Origin: Psychrobacter arcticus 273-4
GTDB lineage: Bacteria > Pseudomonadota > Gammaproteobacteria > Pseudomonadales > Moraxellaceae
Direction: 5' to 3'
Assembly: GCF_000012305.1 (NCBI RefSeq)
Contig: NC_007204.1
Span: forward strand, 558,001-622,000
Length of the DNA: 64,000 nt
In this document: positions 7,818 to 16,288 of the stretch, piece after piece
Layout: each line of letters starts with the position of its first letter
Position numbering within the stretch: position 1 is the stretch's first letter
Translations under genes and position numbers: made by a program
The notes under the pieces: model-generated
Database searches by the model: none
Seen by the model: the letters and a program-made list of their open reading frames with translations, nothing else
What the model was told of the DNA's origin: nothing

Positions 7818-7846
7818 ACTATAACCTATCAGCAAAGGTTGGGCAA
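7818..7846 (-). promoter_or_regulatory. Promoter candidate for the zinc-ribbon gene
   Basis: On the minus strand TTGCCC (7841-7846) and TATAGT (7818-7823) are 17 nt apart, just downstream of the tail chaperone stop and upstream of the zinc-ribbon gene. Confidence 0.55.
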
Positions 7847-7849
7847 TTA

Positions 7850-8541
7850 TTAAGCAACGTCAAACATCTTAGCCATCTGTTGCGTCTCCCTTTCCAGTTT
7901 AGCGATTTGCGCTGCCTTAGCGCGCTTTTCTATCTGCTCAGCGGGTAGTGGGTTGGGATTGAATGAAAGGATGTCGTACAGGCTTCCTGTGTAGCTGGTT
8001 ATTCCAGCTTCTATTTTTGCAGTTTGAATATCACTACGATAGCCGCCCCACGGATCGATATTATAGTATGCCATCCATTCCGCTAGCTCCTCATTGGATA
8101 ATGTGGCTGATAGTTCAGCCACAGTCTTGCCCAGTTGAATTGCAAGCTTAAATAAGAAGCGGCGGTTAGGACGGCTTAAGAGTTTTTTTCAGCCGCCTCT
8201 ACTTTATCAGGACCGACGCCATTTATTTCATTGTATCTTTGGAATACAGGCATAGTGACGTAAGCTGGCCATTCGCTAATGACAGGAATTTGATCATCGC
8301 CAAATAAGCGTTTGCCGTTTTCATCCACGACTGCATGAGCAAAGGTGACAGCGCGTTGGGGATAATCTTTAAATTCGCTATCTGCACCAAATGCGGCTTT
8401 CTCAAAAGCTTCGCGCTCGGCAACATTGTGGATTTTGATATTGACGTTACCACCCAGATGTTTGTGCGGCATACTAATATGACCAGTTGGCAGTTCAGCG
8501 ATACAGGCAGCAATAAGGGCAGCAGTTAATTGTTTTGACAT
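7850..8541 (-). CDS. Tail assembly chaperone G-T, made by -1 frameshift
   Basis: The T frame (7850-8182) encodes a DUF4035/gpT-like domain with RPNRRFLFKLAIQLG, ELAEWMAYY and DPWGG. It has no good start of its own, since the first in-frame candidate is an internal GTG at 8122. It is open in the -1 frame back to a slippery A AAA AAC (8182-8188) near the end of the upstream chaperone gene. Slippage there gives a fusion of about 230 residues, 120 from G and 110 from T. In lambda the rare gpGT product binds the tape measure and recruits tail tube subunits. The join is 8541..8182 then 8182..7850. Confidence 0.85.
8176..8541 (-). CDS. Tail assembly chaperone G
   Basis: This 121-residue acidic protein lies between the tail tube and the T frame, the usual position of lambda gpG-type chaperones. 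It is the main product when no frameshift occurs. The last codons are GCT GAA AAA AAC TCT TAA and contain the slippery heptamer. It should coat the tape measure before tail tube assembly and is not part of the mature tail. The ATG at 8541 follows a short spacer after the tail tube terminator. Confidence 0.85.
   Translation of the reverse strand: MSKQLTAALIAACIAELPTGHISMPHKHLGGNVNIKIHNVAEREAFEKAAFGADSEFKDYPQRAVTFAHAVVDENGKRLFGDDQIPVISEWPAYVTMPVFQRYNEINGVGPDKVEAAEKNS
8182..8188 (-). other. Programmed -1 frameshift site A AAA AAC
   Basis: In the G frame the bases read G-AA AAA AAC, so the heptamer is in the correct phase for simultaneous -1 slippage. The new frame opens into the T domain with no stop. 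The G stop codon follows six bases after the site. Confidence 0.85.
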
Positions 8542-8580
8542 AGTCTTATCCTAAGTTTTCAATGGGGTTATATATAAATT

Positions 8581-8605
8581 CAAAGCTAGCATCGCACTAG
8601 CTTTG
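8581..8605 (-). terminator. Hairpin after the tail tube gene
   Basis: A perfect 9-bp stem (CAAAGCTAG with CTAGCTTTG) encloses a 7-nt loop just after the tail tube stop. The T-run on the minus strand is weak, so it may be a partial terminator or a stabilising 3' hairpin for the abundant tail tube message. Confidence 0.5.
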
Positions 8606-8614
8606 TTTGATTCG

Positions 8615-9037
8615 TTATACGGTCGTCGTGATGAGATTAGAGATGGTCAGCGACCCTTTCATACGCAGTTTTTTCTCTTTATCAGTTGATTCTTCCCACT
8701 TCATTAGCTGGGCAGTAAAGGTTTTTTTACGAGCTAACTTTACAAACTCGTATTCAAAGTCTTTATAGCCGTTGGTTGCCCACATTGCATCCAATGCCAT
8801 ATGCGTCGGATCAGTGGGGTCATAGACGACTTCAAAGTCAATCTGCGAGTTTTTCTTAAAGTCTACAACGACAGTAACCTCTTCTTGATCATCTGTTGCA
8901 GTGATCGTGTCGCTAGTCTTTTCAGCCTTTGGTGGTGCACACTCTTGTAACAGGGGAATTTTGGTGAACGTAAGGCCGTCACCAATCAGATCCATGTTTA
9001 ATCGGTAAAAACTGTCTACGATATTTTCTTTAGCCAT
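8615..9037 (-). CDS. Major tail tube protein
   Basis: This 140-residue acidic protein lies between the tail completion protein and the tail chaperones, where siphophages encode the tube subunit. It lacks cysteine-rich or membrane features and has the alternating charged beta pattern of gpV-like tube proteins, with a long acidic loop around residues 35-60. It should polymerise as hexameric rings around the tape measure. The call rests mainly on gene order and size. Confidence 0.75.
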   Translation of the reverse strand: MAKENIVDSFYRLNMDLIGDGLTFTKIPLLQECAPPKAEKTSDTITATDDQEEVTVVVDFKKNSQIDFEVVYDPTDPTHMALDAMWATNGYKDFEYEFVKLARKKTFTAQLMKWEESTDKEKKLRMKGSLTISNLITTTV

Positions 9038-9058
9038 TGCGGTGATCCTTGTGATTGA

Positions 9059-9418
9059 TTAAAAAATAGTGCCCCAGATTCGGATATCAGCAGTCTGGCG
9101 GTACAGGTCAGGGTCGGGGAATGGGCTGCGGCCGTCAAAAGCCGCGCCTTCGATGTTATTACTTATCTGTTTAAGTGCCAGCTTCATCGTGTCGTTGGCT
9201 TCGCCATAAGTAGTTGCGTATACGTCGATTTGGATAGGCACACGCTCGTGCCCAGTGTGTCCATCGTCGGTAGTAATATCGATAGAAGTTATCGGCGTAT
9301 AAACGATGTATGGCTTGCCTTTGACTATAGCGGCAGCAGTCTCTGGTACTTTCAATGGATAAACTCGACCGGCGACGATAGGGTCTAGCACTGATTTGAT
9401 AAGTTTGGATGCGTCCAT
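9059..9418 (-). CDS. Tail completion protein, DUF3168-like
   Basis: This 119-residue protein has the DUF3168 pattern: an N-terminal helix, GRVYPLKVPETA, PYIVYTPI, then VPIQIDVYA with an amphipathic helix. Related proteins such as SPP1 gp17 cap the tail end that joins the connector. It lies directly before the tail tube gene and just after the HK97 gp10-like gene, which fits that role. Confidence 0.8.
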   Translation of the reverse strand: MDASKLIKSVLDPIVAGRVYPLKVPETAAAIVKGKPYIVYTPITSIDITTDDGHTGHERVPIQIDVYATTYGEANDTMKLALKQISNNIEGAAFDGRSPFPDPDLYRQTADIRIWGTIF

Positions 9419-9435
9419 GTTTATCGCTCATATCA

Positions 9436-9903
9436 TTAGTCTTGAGTAAGTTTATCGATGCGTTTAGTGAGCTCTTCACTGAATAGTTGGATAGCTAGCT
9501 CAACGTTCTGTTCAAAAGCGGGTCTTAAATAAGGAGTCGCTACCATCCTACTGTTGCCGCGCTCTACAAAATGCCAGTAATAAGGGTAAGGTTTGCCACG
9601 ACTCTTTTTGACTCGGACAGTGACGGACGGTAATTTGCTTTTCTTCATCCGTTGTCTTCCAATGGATTTTTTTAATGTTCCGGGTTGGATAGTGAACGTT
9701 TGACCATCGTTGTATTTTAATTGGTGAGCTGCTTCAGACTTATTGGCATTTTTCTTAGCGGCTTTCATGATGGGCAGTGCTGCCTTCATCAAAGCACCTT
9801 CTAGCGTTTTTTTTTGCATTGATAGAGTTAACTCTGCCAAGGCGTTATCAAGCTCACTGAGCCCTAAAACTTCAAATTCAATATTCATCAAATCGTTAGA
9901 CAT
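9436..9903 (-). CDS. HK97 gp10-like head-tail joining protein
   Basis: This 155-residue basic protein has the gp10 pattern: an N-terminal helix, TLEGALMKAALPIMKAAKKNA, LKKSIG, then YYWHFVERGN and PYLRPAFEQN. It should take part in head-tail connection or tail terminator assembly. The ATG at 9903 is chosen because it overlaps the upstream stop by 8 nt. Longer extensions lie inside the previous gene. Confidence 0.88.
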   Translation of the reverse strand: MSNDLMNIEFEVLGLSELDNALAELTLSMQKKTLEGALMKAALPIMKAAKKNANKSEAAHQLKYNDGQTFTIQPGTLKKSIGRQRMKKSKLPSVTVRVKKSRGKPYPYYWHFVERGNSRMVATPYLRPAFEQNVELAIQLFSEELTKRIDKLTQD

Positions 9904-10228
9904 TGGACACCTTACATATGATAATTTTTTTATTATCAGCTGGTACCGGCATGACAGTAATGACCTCATAGACTTGATTGTCAGCAAGGTTTTTTATTTT
10001 GTCGGTCTGATTGATGTCAGTGTTTAAGTCAACATGCAGTTTTGCGCTGATCGTCATGCCTTCTGTATGGGCTTGGATGACAGCGTTGGCAGATAGTGGC
10101 AGCCATTCGCAAAACGTTTGACTGACTTCGCCAAAGCTAGATATCGTGTCGCCATAATCATCTTCGGTTGCAGTGGCTCTCAAAATACCAATAGGCGTGC
10201 TAAGCCGACCGCGACTAATTTTTGCCAT
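9896..10228 (-). CDS. Phage head closure protein, SPP1 gp16/H-T-join-like
   Basis: This protein of about 110 residues has the head closure pattern: early basic residues, TPIGILRATATEDDYGD, EWLPLSANAVIQA and VYEVITVMP. It should plug the connector after DNA packaging. The ATG at 10228 lies next to the upstream stop at 10230, giving tight translational coupling. The longer open frame upstream lies within the previous gene. Confidence 0.85.
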   Translation of the reverse strand: MAKISRGRLSTPIGILRATATEDDYGDTISSFGEVSQTFCEWLPLSANAVIQAHTEGMTISAKLHVDLNTDINQTDKIKNLADNQVYEVITVMPVPADNKKIIICKVSNV

Positions 10229-10229
10229 G

Positions 10230-10538
10230 TCATACTCCCATCTTGCGATATTTATTGAGTAGTCTCTCAAGCGCGTGATTCATATGCAGTTGCTCAGTTT
10301 GTTGCGCCTCACGATTTTGGTATAAGTCACCGATGACCAGCAGGGCTGCATGGCGTAAAGATTCTGATAACTCACCAGTAGGCGTTAGGCAAATATCCTC
10401 TGTCAGCTCGCGGTCGATTTCATCTGCGATGAGGCGGTGAGCGGTAGGTATAAGACCGGCAATATACGCATCATCTATGGTATGCATGACGCGAAGGTGT
10501 GATTTGGCTTGGTCAAGCGTGATAGATGATGTGATCAT
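10230..10538 (-). CDS. Head-tail connector protein, HK97 gp6-like
   Basis: This 102-residue helical protein begins with a SSITLDQAKSHLRV motif and has DDAYIAGLIPTAHRLIADEI, matching HK97 gp6-type adaptors that form a ring under the portal. It is the first gene after the capsid protein and a terminator hairpin. Confidence 0.88.
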   Translation of the reverse strand: MITSSITLDQAKSHLRVMHTIDDAYIAGLIPTAHRLIADEIDRELTEDICLTPTGELSESLRHAALLVIGDLYQNREAQQTEQLHMNHALERLLNKYRKMGV

Positions 10539-10565
10539 GGATGATGCCTATATTGATTGGAATAA

Positions 10566-10614
10566 ATAAAAAATGTATGAGCAGCGTGCTCTGTAGAAGA
10601 TTTGCAGCTGCTCA
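10566..10614 (-). terminator. Terminator hairpin after the capsid gene
   Basis: TGAGCAGC (10578-10585) and GCTGCTCA (10607-10614) form a perfect 8-bp stem. On the minus strand it is followed by an AT-rich T-tract. It separates the highly expressed capsid gene from the connector gene. Confidence 0.6.
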
Positions 10615-10651
10615 CCATTTTCAATTATCTAAGTGATAAATTTTTATTAAA

Positions 10652-11905
10652 TTAGACTACGGGGCCTACGTTAACGAGGTCACCCGTCACAGCAGCATCA
10701 GGCATGACCACACCAAAGGCAGCTCGCATCTCAGCACGAATAGTTACCAAGTTTTTGCGGAAGTTGTCGCTATCTTCAGTAGACAGCTCAACAGTGACAT
10801 CTTGGCGGATATAGCCTTCAGTCGCCATAGTAATATTACCAGCCCAAAACTTACCAATTGCCATTGCTGGTGACTGCATAACTTTCAAGCCCCAAAGTAC
10901 GGGCTGAACCGCTGCGCCTGGTGAACCAAAGATATAATGGCCGTCAGTACCTTTGACTTGTTCGATTCCAGCCCAGTCTTGCGGATTTAAGATAACGGTC
11001 TCAGGAGGCAAAAAGTTAGCGTAAGCTTTGGCTTTTGCGGTGCTAATCGTGTCAATTGCATTGTCGTTTGACACAATAGTTAAGCTATTACCAACTTTCA
11101 TCAGACCTTTGAAACTTTTGGTATCGCCATTGATGACCAGATATTCAAGTTTCAAGCGCACACCGTAAGCCATACGACCTTCGATATAAGCAGCTAGTGC
11201 TGGAGCGTCATCTAACACCTGATTACTGACTTGTATCCAATGCGCAATAACGTCAATCTCTAGCGAGTCAACGCCAAACGTAAGGCTTGACTCAGGCTTA
11301 AGCATACCTTCTGGCACGATGTCAGCCATAAATGTGACAGCGCTTTCACGCACATAAGGGATAAGCGGTGCAGTCGTTGGTATCCAATTGATCATAGTGA
11401 CGATGGTCAGAGGATCTTCAGTCGCGGCGACCATCTTAGCATCGTTGATATTGCCAGCCGTGTTGATTGTGCCTAGCAGTACCGTATTACGCGCAGAGAC
11501 GCCATCAATCTGTACTTTGCCGCGTGAATGCTTAATCGCTTTGATTTCTTGCGAGATGCCTTCGTTGCGAGAGAGTAGGCCACCGATACTATTAGGGTCA
11601 AGATCGCCGTCTTGTACACCGCGCACCATTTTTTGTTCAAGCTCTTCAAAGCGGGCAGACAATTCACCGACGTCTTTGACGCTATCCTGCAAATCTTTAA
11701 TAGCAGCGTTACGGCTTTCAGTGTCTGCTTTATCGTCGGTAAGTAGCTTTTGCTTATCTTCGATGAGCTTATCGAGCGTTGTTAAGCGAGTTTTTAGCTG
11801 ACCAGCAAGCTTTTCATATTCATCTTTAGAGCCGCCAGCATCACGGGTCACTACACCCATGCTAGCAATGGCACAGACTAAGGCTGTTTTCTTGATATCA
11901 CGCAT
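10652..11905 (-). CDS. Major capsid protein, HK97 fold
   Basis: This 417-residue protein has an N-terminal coiled-coil scaffolding-like delta region (about residues 25-105, rich in Lys, Glu, Asp and Leu) and an HK97-fold body. The body has motifs such as the VAATEDPLTIVTMINWIP-like segment and a late GYIRQDVTVELSTED. The upstream protease should remove the delta domain. The ATG at 11905 is preferred over an upstream start because AAGGA lies 8 nt before it. The gene is flanked by protease and connector genes, as in HK97. Confidence 0.93.
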   Translation of the reverse strand: MRDIKKTALVCAIASMGVVTRDAGGSKDEYEKLAGQLKTRLTTLDKLIEDKQKLLTDDKADTESRNAAIKDLQDSVKDVGELSARFEELEQKMVRGVQDGDLDPNSIGGLLSRNEGISQEIKAIKHSRGKVQIDGVSARNTVLLGTINTAGNINDAKMVAATEDPLTIVTMINWIPTTAPLIPYVRESAVTFMADIVPEGMLKPESSLTFGVDSLEIDVIAHWIQVSNQVLDDAPALAAYIEGRMAYGVRLKLEYLVINGDTKSFKGLMKVGNSLTIVSNDNAIDTISTAKAKAYANFLPPETVILNPQDWAGIEQVKGTDGHYIFGSPGAAVQPVLWGLKVMQSPAMAIGKFWAGNITMATEGYIRQDVTVELSTEDSDNFRKNLVTIRAEMRAAFGVVMPDAAVTGDLVNVGPVV

Positions 11906-11982
11906 AATATTTTCCTTTAGGCAAAAAATAGCCACCGAATGGCAGCTTTAGTTAGGGTTTGATTGGGGTTAAAAAAGATGGG

Positions 11983-12729
11983 TTAAGAGTCTAAAAAGGC
12001 AAACGGGTCGTTATCTTTGCTAGTATCATCAGCGCTGGTGCCCATGATGCTGTCGAGTTTGGTAATAAAATGTCGTGCGTCGGCTTGGTCGAGCCCTAGC
12101 TTAGTCAGCATGTCGCAAGCATCACGCTCATCGGCTAGATTGTTAATGGTCTCAGACTGTCGGTTGACGCGGGCACTACGGTCGCTTGGCTCATCAACGA
12201 CACTGATTTCAAATAAATCTGCGCGCTTGATAAGAATGTGACCCTCTTGCTCTTCATAATCCATTTCAGTTGGGTTGTAAAAACAGATAGACAAGCCATC
12301 AACAGTCAGGTGTCGCATCATGGCGCCGACTGCGGTTGCCAATGGCAAGCCTTGGGTTAGTTCGCCTTTGACGCGCAGCCCGATGTCGTCTTCCTCAAAT
12401 TCTACCCACCGACCAACACGCATGGCAGCATTAAGGTCAAACATGTTGCGCCAACCGTGGTTGTAGTACATATGCACTGTTTTAGCGTCATTTTCGAATG
12501 CAGTAATCATATCCGAGAACGCGCCACGGGCGAATTTTTCGCCATGTAAGTTGATGCTGTCCCATTTGACCGCGTAGCCTTCAAACGTGTAAGTTGCGGC
12601 GCCGTCTTTGCCAGGCTCAGCAAATCGTATCTTAGTATCAATGATAGGCATGCGGCGCGTACTGACAGATTGCAGCAGCTCACTGCGACCATCTCGACAT
12701 CTCATCGTTTGCAGTGAGTGCTTATTCAT
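11983..12729 (-). CDS. Prohead protease, HK97 family
   Basis: This 248-residue protein has the U35/S78 protease pattern: FEGYAVKWDSINLHGEKFARGAF, then MYYNHGW with the likely catalytic His, and DGLSICFYNP with the likely catalytic Ser in the SxCF position. It should mature the capsid. The ATG at 12729 overlaps the portal stop by 8 nt; any longer start lies inside the portal gene. The C-terminal tail is acidic. Confidence 0.92.
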   Translation of the reverse strand: MNKHSLQTMRCRDGRSELLQSVSTRRMPIIDTKIRFAEPGKDGAATYTFEGYAVKWDSINLHGEKFARGAFSDMITAFENDAKTVHMYYNHGWRNMFDLNAAMRVGRWVEFEEDDIGLRVKGELTQGLPLATAVGAMMRHLTVDGLSICFYNPTEMDYEEQEGHILIKRADLFEISVVDEPSDRSARVNRQSETINNLADERDACDMLTKLGLDQADARHFITKLDSIMGTSADDTSKDNDPFAFLDS

Positions 12730-13957
12730 TGCTGGTATCCTTTGTTTGATTTGGTGGTGGCTGTTTGGCGACGACACTAAGCGGTGCAAAGCCCAATTGC
12801 ATATAAAGGTTGTCGCCGCCTTCTTGTGGCTTCCAACCTTCAGCGCGACGTATCTCATTCGGTGTGCGCTGACCTGTCGATATTTCAGTGTTATACATTG
12901 CAACCCGTTCTTTTCGACTCGAACGCAAGATAGCATCAGCATCAATCTCAAACTGGTACCGGTCCCAATCTTTCCTCGGTACTAATGAAGTCAACATCGA
13001 TAATTCAAGCCGCTCAAGATAGGGCCGCAAGTTAAACTTATGAAAAGCTTCGATGATTGAGGCAATACCGCTGCCCCAATTCGTTGATTGAGTGCTGTCA
13101 TTAATCAAAATACTTGGCACCCCAAACATACGGGCAATCTCTTCTAAGCTAAAGCGACGAGTGGCCAATAATTCAATATCACTTGGCGTCAAGCTTATGG
13201 CTTCAAACTTCATATCAAGTGGTAGTACTGGCATAAAAGTTTCATCACCGCTAGTCAACGATGCCATTTCGTTACGAAGTGCGGTACGCTGTTCAGCAGT
13301 AGGGTTGCCTTTTGTCATCAATGCGCCAGTGGGCTTAGCACCATTACGCATGAGCGACGTGATTTTGTCGTCTGATGCATCAGCGACAGCGACTGCTTTG
13401 GTGGCATGTTGCAGCGGCGAAAGGCCTTTTATGCCGTTGCCAAATAGCTTTACATGCCAGATGTCAGATTCTTTAAAGTCTCGACTGAATGCAGAGGTGA
13501 TTTGATGACGATATATAAGCTCATCATTTTTCAGAATGACTGTCATGTTAGAAGAGTTGATAATATCTAAGCTAATGATACGAGAGTTTTTTTCGCCTAT
13601 TCGAGTAATTCTGACATAGGCATTACCATCACTGACTAGGTTCAGCATTAGCTGCTCCATAAACTCAATACGGTTTTGACGCTTATTGGGTTTATATCTG
13701 AGTAGCTTAATGAGATCGTGATCCGCTTTAGCGTCTAGCGTTCCGTCTTTATCTTTGGTATACATCTCGATGGGCATACTAGCGATGGTTTCAGCCAGTA
13801 GTCTTATCGATGCAAAGACAGCAGTGACTGTCATAGCGCTGTCAAAGGTGACAGGCTTAGCGGTTTTAGTAACTGTTCTAACCGCGTTTTGATTACCGTC
13901 CACGGGGTCACGCGGCGCGTAACCAAACCATGCGGCGACGCTTTGTATGATTGCCAT
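12722..13957 (-). CDS. Portal protein, HK97 family
   Basis: This 411-residue protein shows the HK97 portal pattern, including YKPNKRQNRIEFMEQLMLNLVSDGNAYV-like motifs, LFGNGIKGLSPLQHA, FGVPSILIND and LLATRRFSLEEIARMFG. It forms the twelve-fold DNA entry ring. It is placed between terminase and protease and overlaps the protease start, a standard HK97 order. Confidence 0.95.
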   Translation of the reverse strand: MAIIQSVAAWFGYAPRDPVDGNQNAVRTVTKTAKPVTFDSAMTVTAVFASIRLLAETIASMPIEMYTKDKDGTLDAKADHDLIKLLRYKPNKRQNRIEFMEQLMLNLVSDGNAYVRITRIGEKNSRIISLDIINSSNMTVILKNDELIYRHQITSAFSRDFKESDIWHVKLFGNGIKGLSPLQHATKAVAVADASDDKITSLMRNGAKPTGALMTKGNPTAEQRTALRNEMASLTSGDETFMPVLPLDMKFEAISLTPSDIELLATRRFSLEEIARMFGVPSILINDSTQSTNWGSGIASIIEAFHKFNLRPYLERLELSMLTSLVPRKDWDRYQFEIDADAILRSSRKERVAMYNTEISTGQRTPNEIRRAEGWKPQEGGDNLYMQLGFAPLSVVAKQPPPNQTKDTSNE

Positions 13958-13958
13958 G

Positions 13959-15704
13959 TTATCCCCTAAAGCTTACAAAGTCGGTTAAGTAGTCGCCCAG
14001 CTGCGATTCAAAATCTTTACTAGGCAAATCGCCTGTCTCGTCATAATACTGGGCGCGGTTGGTCGCGATGATGGCAGCGACAGCGCCATCAATTTTATTG
14101 GCATCTGATTCCTTACGAGGGAAGACATTGTCATTGGCGTCTTTTTTGACAGTGACGTTGCCCATACACCAGCGCAGTATAGGATTGCCATCATGATGCA
14201 CGCGCTTGGATGTTAATAGCGCTTGTAGATGTTTCATCGGTTCGCTGAGGTAAGCGACACGCTGCGGCACCTCAACCATATTGAGACCTTGCTCATTAAG
14301 ACGCATGGCTAAATAGGTCGCATTAAAAGGATCGTAACCCGTTTCCTGCATGTCATACTGCGTTGAATCGTGAATGATATCGCGTTCGATTTTTTCAAAG
14401 TCAGTAATGTTGCCATCAGTGACTGTGAGCCAACCTTGGCGCTCCCATTCGATAAAACGTTTTTGATTTGCGTTGTTGGCGTTGTCCAACTGTGCGCGGT
14501 TAATGTAGAAGTTAGCAAATAAGTAGTAATGAGATTCATCATCTATTTTTTTGACAAATAGTTTGATACGCGCTGCCAAATCGACTTTGGACGCCAAATC
14601 AAGACCGCCAAAGCATGGGTATTTATCAAAAAGCCCAGCAACTAAAGTCTTGTCAGCGGCGTCATCCCAATCTTGCATGTTGAGCCAACCGCTACGAGCG
14701 GCGACCCAAACGCATAAATGCTTGGTTAAGAAGTCAGCTTGTGCATCAGGGCTGATCGCAGCACGCTGATATTCCGCTTGTAATGCATCTTTATGTACTG
14801 ATATGCCATAGTTTGGGTTTGCCTTGCGCCAGCTTTGTGGGTCACGCCAATCATCAGCCTCATCTATCGTATAGATAATGCCAAAATAACGGTCATGTGA
14901 CTCAAGTCCTGATAAAACTTTAGTGACTAGCGTCCGCTGTTCATAGCAGACCCCATCTAAGATAAACCCCGCCGTCGTAATAGCGAATAGGAGTGGTTGC
15001 TCACGTGCGCCCATACCGGTGGCCATTACCTCATACGTATCATTTGATTTGTGAGCGTGTAGCTCATCGATGAGAGCGCCTTGAACGTTTAGACCGTCAA
15101 GATTGCCACCATAATCGCGGCTGACGGCTTTAAATGTTGATGCAGTAGCAATAGAGCTGACAGCGTGAGCCGACACCTCTATGCCCATCGCTTTTTGCAT
15201 ATCGGGGCGTTTGCGTACCATGCTTTGCGCGGTTTCAAAAACTATTCGTGCTTGGTCGCGGGTGGTAGCAGCTGAGTAAACTTCTGCACCCATCTCACCG
15301 TCTGCAAATCCGAGATATAATCCGATGCCAGCAGCCAGTGTAGACTTAGCGTTTTTCCTAGGTACTTCGACATATGCATAGCGGAAACGGCGTTTGCCAT
15401 CAAAATCGACCCAGCCAAATAAATTGGCGATGATAAATATTTGCCAAGGCTCAAGTAGTATTAGTTCGCGCCGGTTTGCTAGCTCACCTTTGACGTGTGG
15501 CAGTAGCTCTATGAATCGGCAAGCTTTTGCGGCCAGCTGACTGTTGAATTCAAACTCAAATGCGGATTCATTCTTTGCGCGGTCGAGATCCGTCAAGTGA
15601 CGTTGGCATGCTTGGCGCACGTATACACAAGCGTCAGTCGTACCGTCAACTACATCTGTGGCGTATTGCGTAGCGATATTAGCGTAAGCAATAACGTCCG
15701 ACAT
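13959..15704 (-). CDS. Terminase large subunit
   Basis: This 581-residue packaging motor has an EPWQ adenine-binding motif at residues 85-88, a Walker A-like VPRKNAKST near 114-122, a Walker B ALIDELHAH at 210-218 and a C-terminal nuclease part with GGLDLASKVDL. The order small subunit, large subunit, portal is conserved. It cuts concatemeric DNA and pumps it into the prohead. It starts 6 nt after the small-subunit stop. Confidence 0.96.
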   Translation of the reverse strand: MSDVIAYANIATQYATDVVDGTTDACVYVRQACQRHLTDLDRAKNESAFEFEFNSQLAAKACRFIELLPHVKGELANRRELILLEPWQIFIIANLFGWVDFDGKRRFRYAYVEVPRKNAKSTLAAGIGLYLGFADGEMGAEVYSAATTRDQARIVFETAQSMVRKRPDMQKAMGIEVSAHAVSSIATASTFKAVSRDYGGNLDGLNVQGALIDELHAHKSNDTYEVMATGMGAREQPLLFAITTAGFILDGVCYEQRTLVTKVLSGLESHDRYFGIIYTIDEADDWRDPQSWRKANPNYGISVHKDALQAEYQRAAISPDAQADFLTKHLCVWVAARSGWLNMQDWDDAADKTLVAGLFDKYPCFGGLDLASKVDLAARIKLFVKKIDDESHYYLFANFYINRAQLDNANNANQKRFIEWERQGWLTVTDGNITDFEKIERDIIHDSTQYDMQETGYDPFNATYLAMRLNEQGLNMVEVPQRVAYLSEPMKHLQALLTSKRVHHDGNPILRWCMGNVTVKKDANDNVFPRKESDANKIDGAVAAIIATNRAQYYDETGDLPSKDFESQLGDYLTDFVSFRG

Positions 15705-15710
15705 AGTTTT

Positions 15711-16184
15711 TTAACCCTGTTTAAAATCCTTAAATTCGTCATCACCAAACAACCCTGGCTGGGAGACATCGACTTTGATACTGGAGCGTGCAGCTGGGGA
15801 TAGGCCGAACTCTCGACCTAATGAGATAAGCTGTTTTTGTAGTGTGTTACGGATGCTGACCAATGCGGTCTGAACTTCAAAGCCGTTTGGAGTAGTACCA
15901 ATCCAGTCTTTAATATTTTCGAGCTTGGAGCAGACGTCACCATAACGCGCTGAGGTCTCAGCATAAGCCCCAAACAAGTCGCCATCGATAACTGACAGTA
16001 ATCCAAGCGCGACCAGCTGCGGGGCGATTTTGTCCCACTGCTTACGCGACTTGGCGTCTAACCAGTCGGGGCAGGGTGGTACTGCTATTGTTGGCTGTGC
16101 AGCATTGCTGGCAGCCTCACGGTCACTACGGACACGGCTGCCTTGCAACACTTTGAGCTGCGTCGGTTTGCGTGGACGGGCCAT
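15711..16184 (-). CDS. Terminase small subunit, P27 family
   Basis: This 157-residue protein has the P27 pattern: MARPRKPTQLKVLQG, PPCPDWLDAKSRKQWDKIAPQL, the helical DGDLFGAYAE region and a C-terminal FGLSPAARSSI motif. It recognises phage DNA ends and stimulates the large subunit. The ATG at 16184 follows AGGTGA. Confidence 0.94.
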   Translation of the reverse strand: MARPRKPTQLKVLQGSRVRSDREAASNAAQPTIAVPPCPDWLDAKSRKQWDKIAPQLVALGLLSVIDGDLFGAYAETSARYGDVCSKLENIKDWIGTTPNGFEVQTALVSIRNTLQKQLISLGREFGLSPAARSSIKVDVSQPGLFGDDEFKDFKQG

Positions 16185-16212
16185 GGTGTCACCTGATAAT
16201 GATTATTATTTG

Positions 16213-16228
16213 AGGGGGTATACCCCCT
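16213..16228. other. Perfect 16-bp palindrome upstream of terminase
   Basis: AGGGGGTATACCCCCT lies 29 nt before the small terminase start, between HNH and terS. The position fits a terminase recognition or cos-type site, but nothing in the sequence proves it. Confidence 0.4.
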
Positions 16229-16288
16229 AAAGAGTTTTGACCACGTGAAAAAAAGCTTGGGGGCGATGGTCTCTGGGGGGAATCATGT

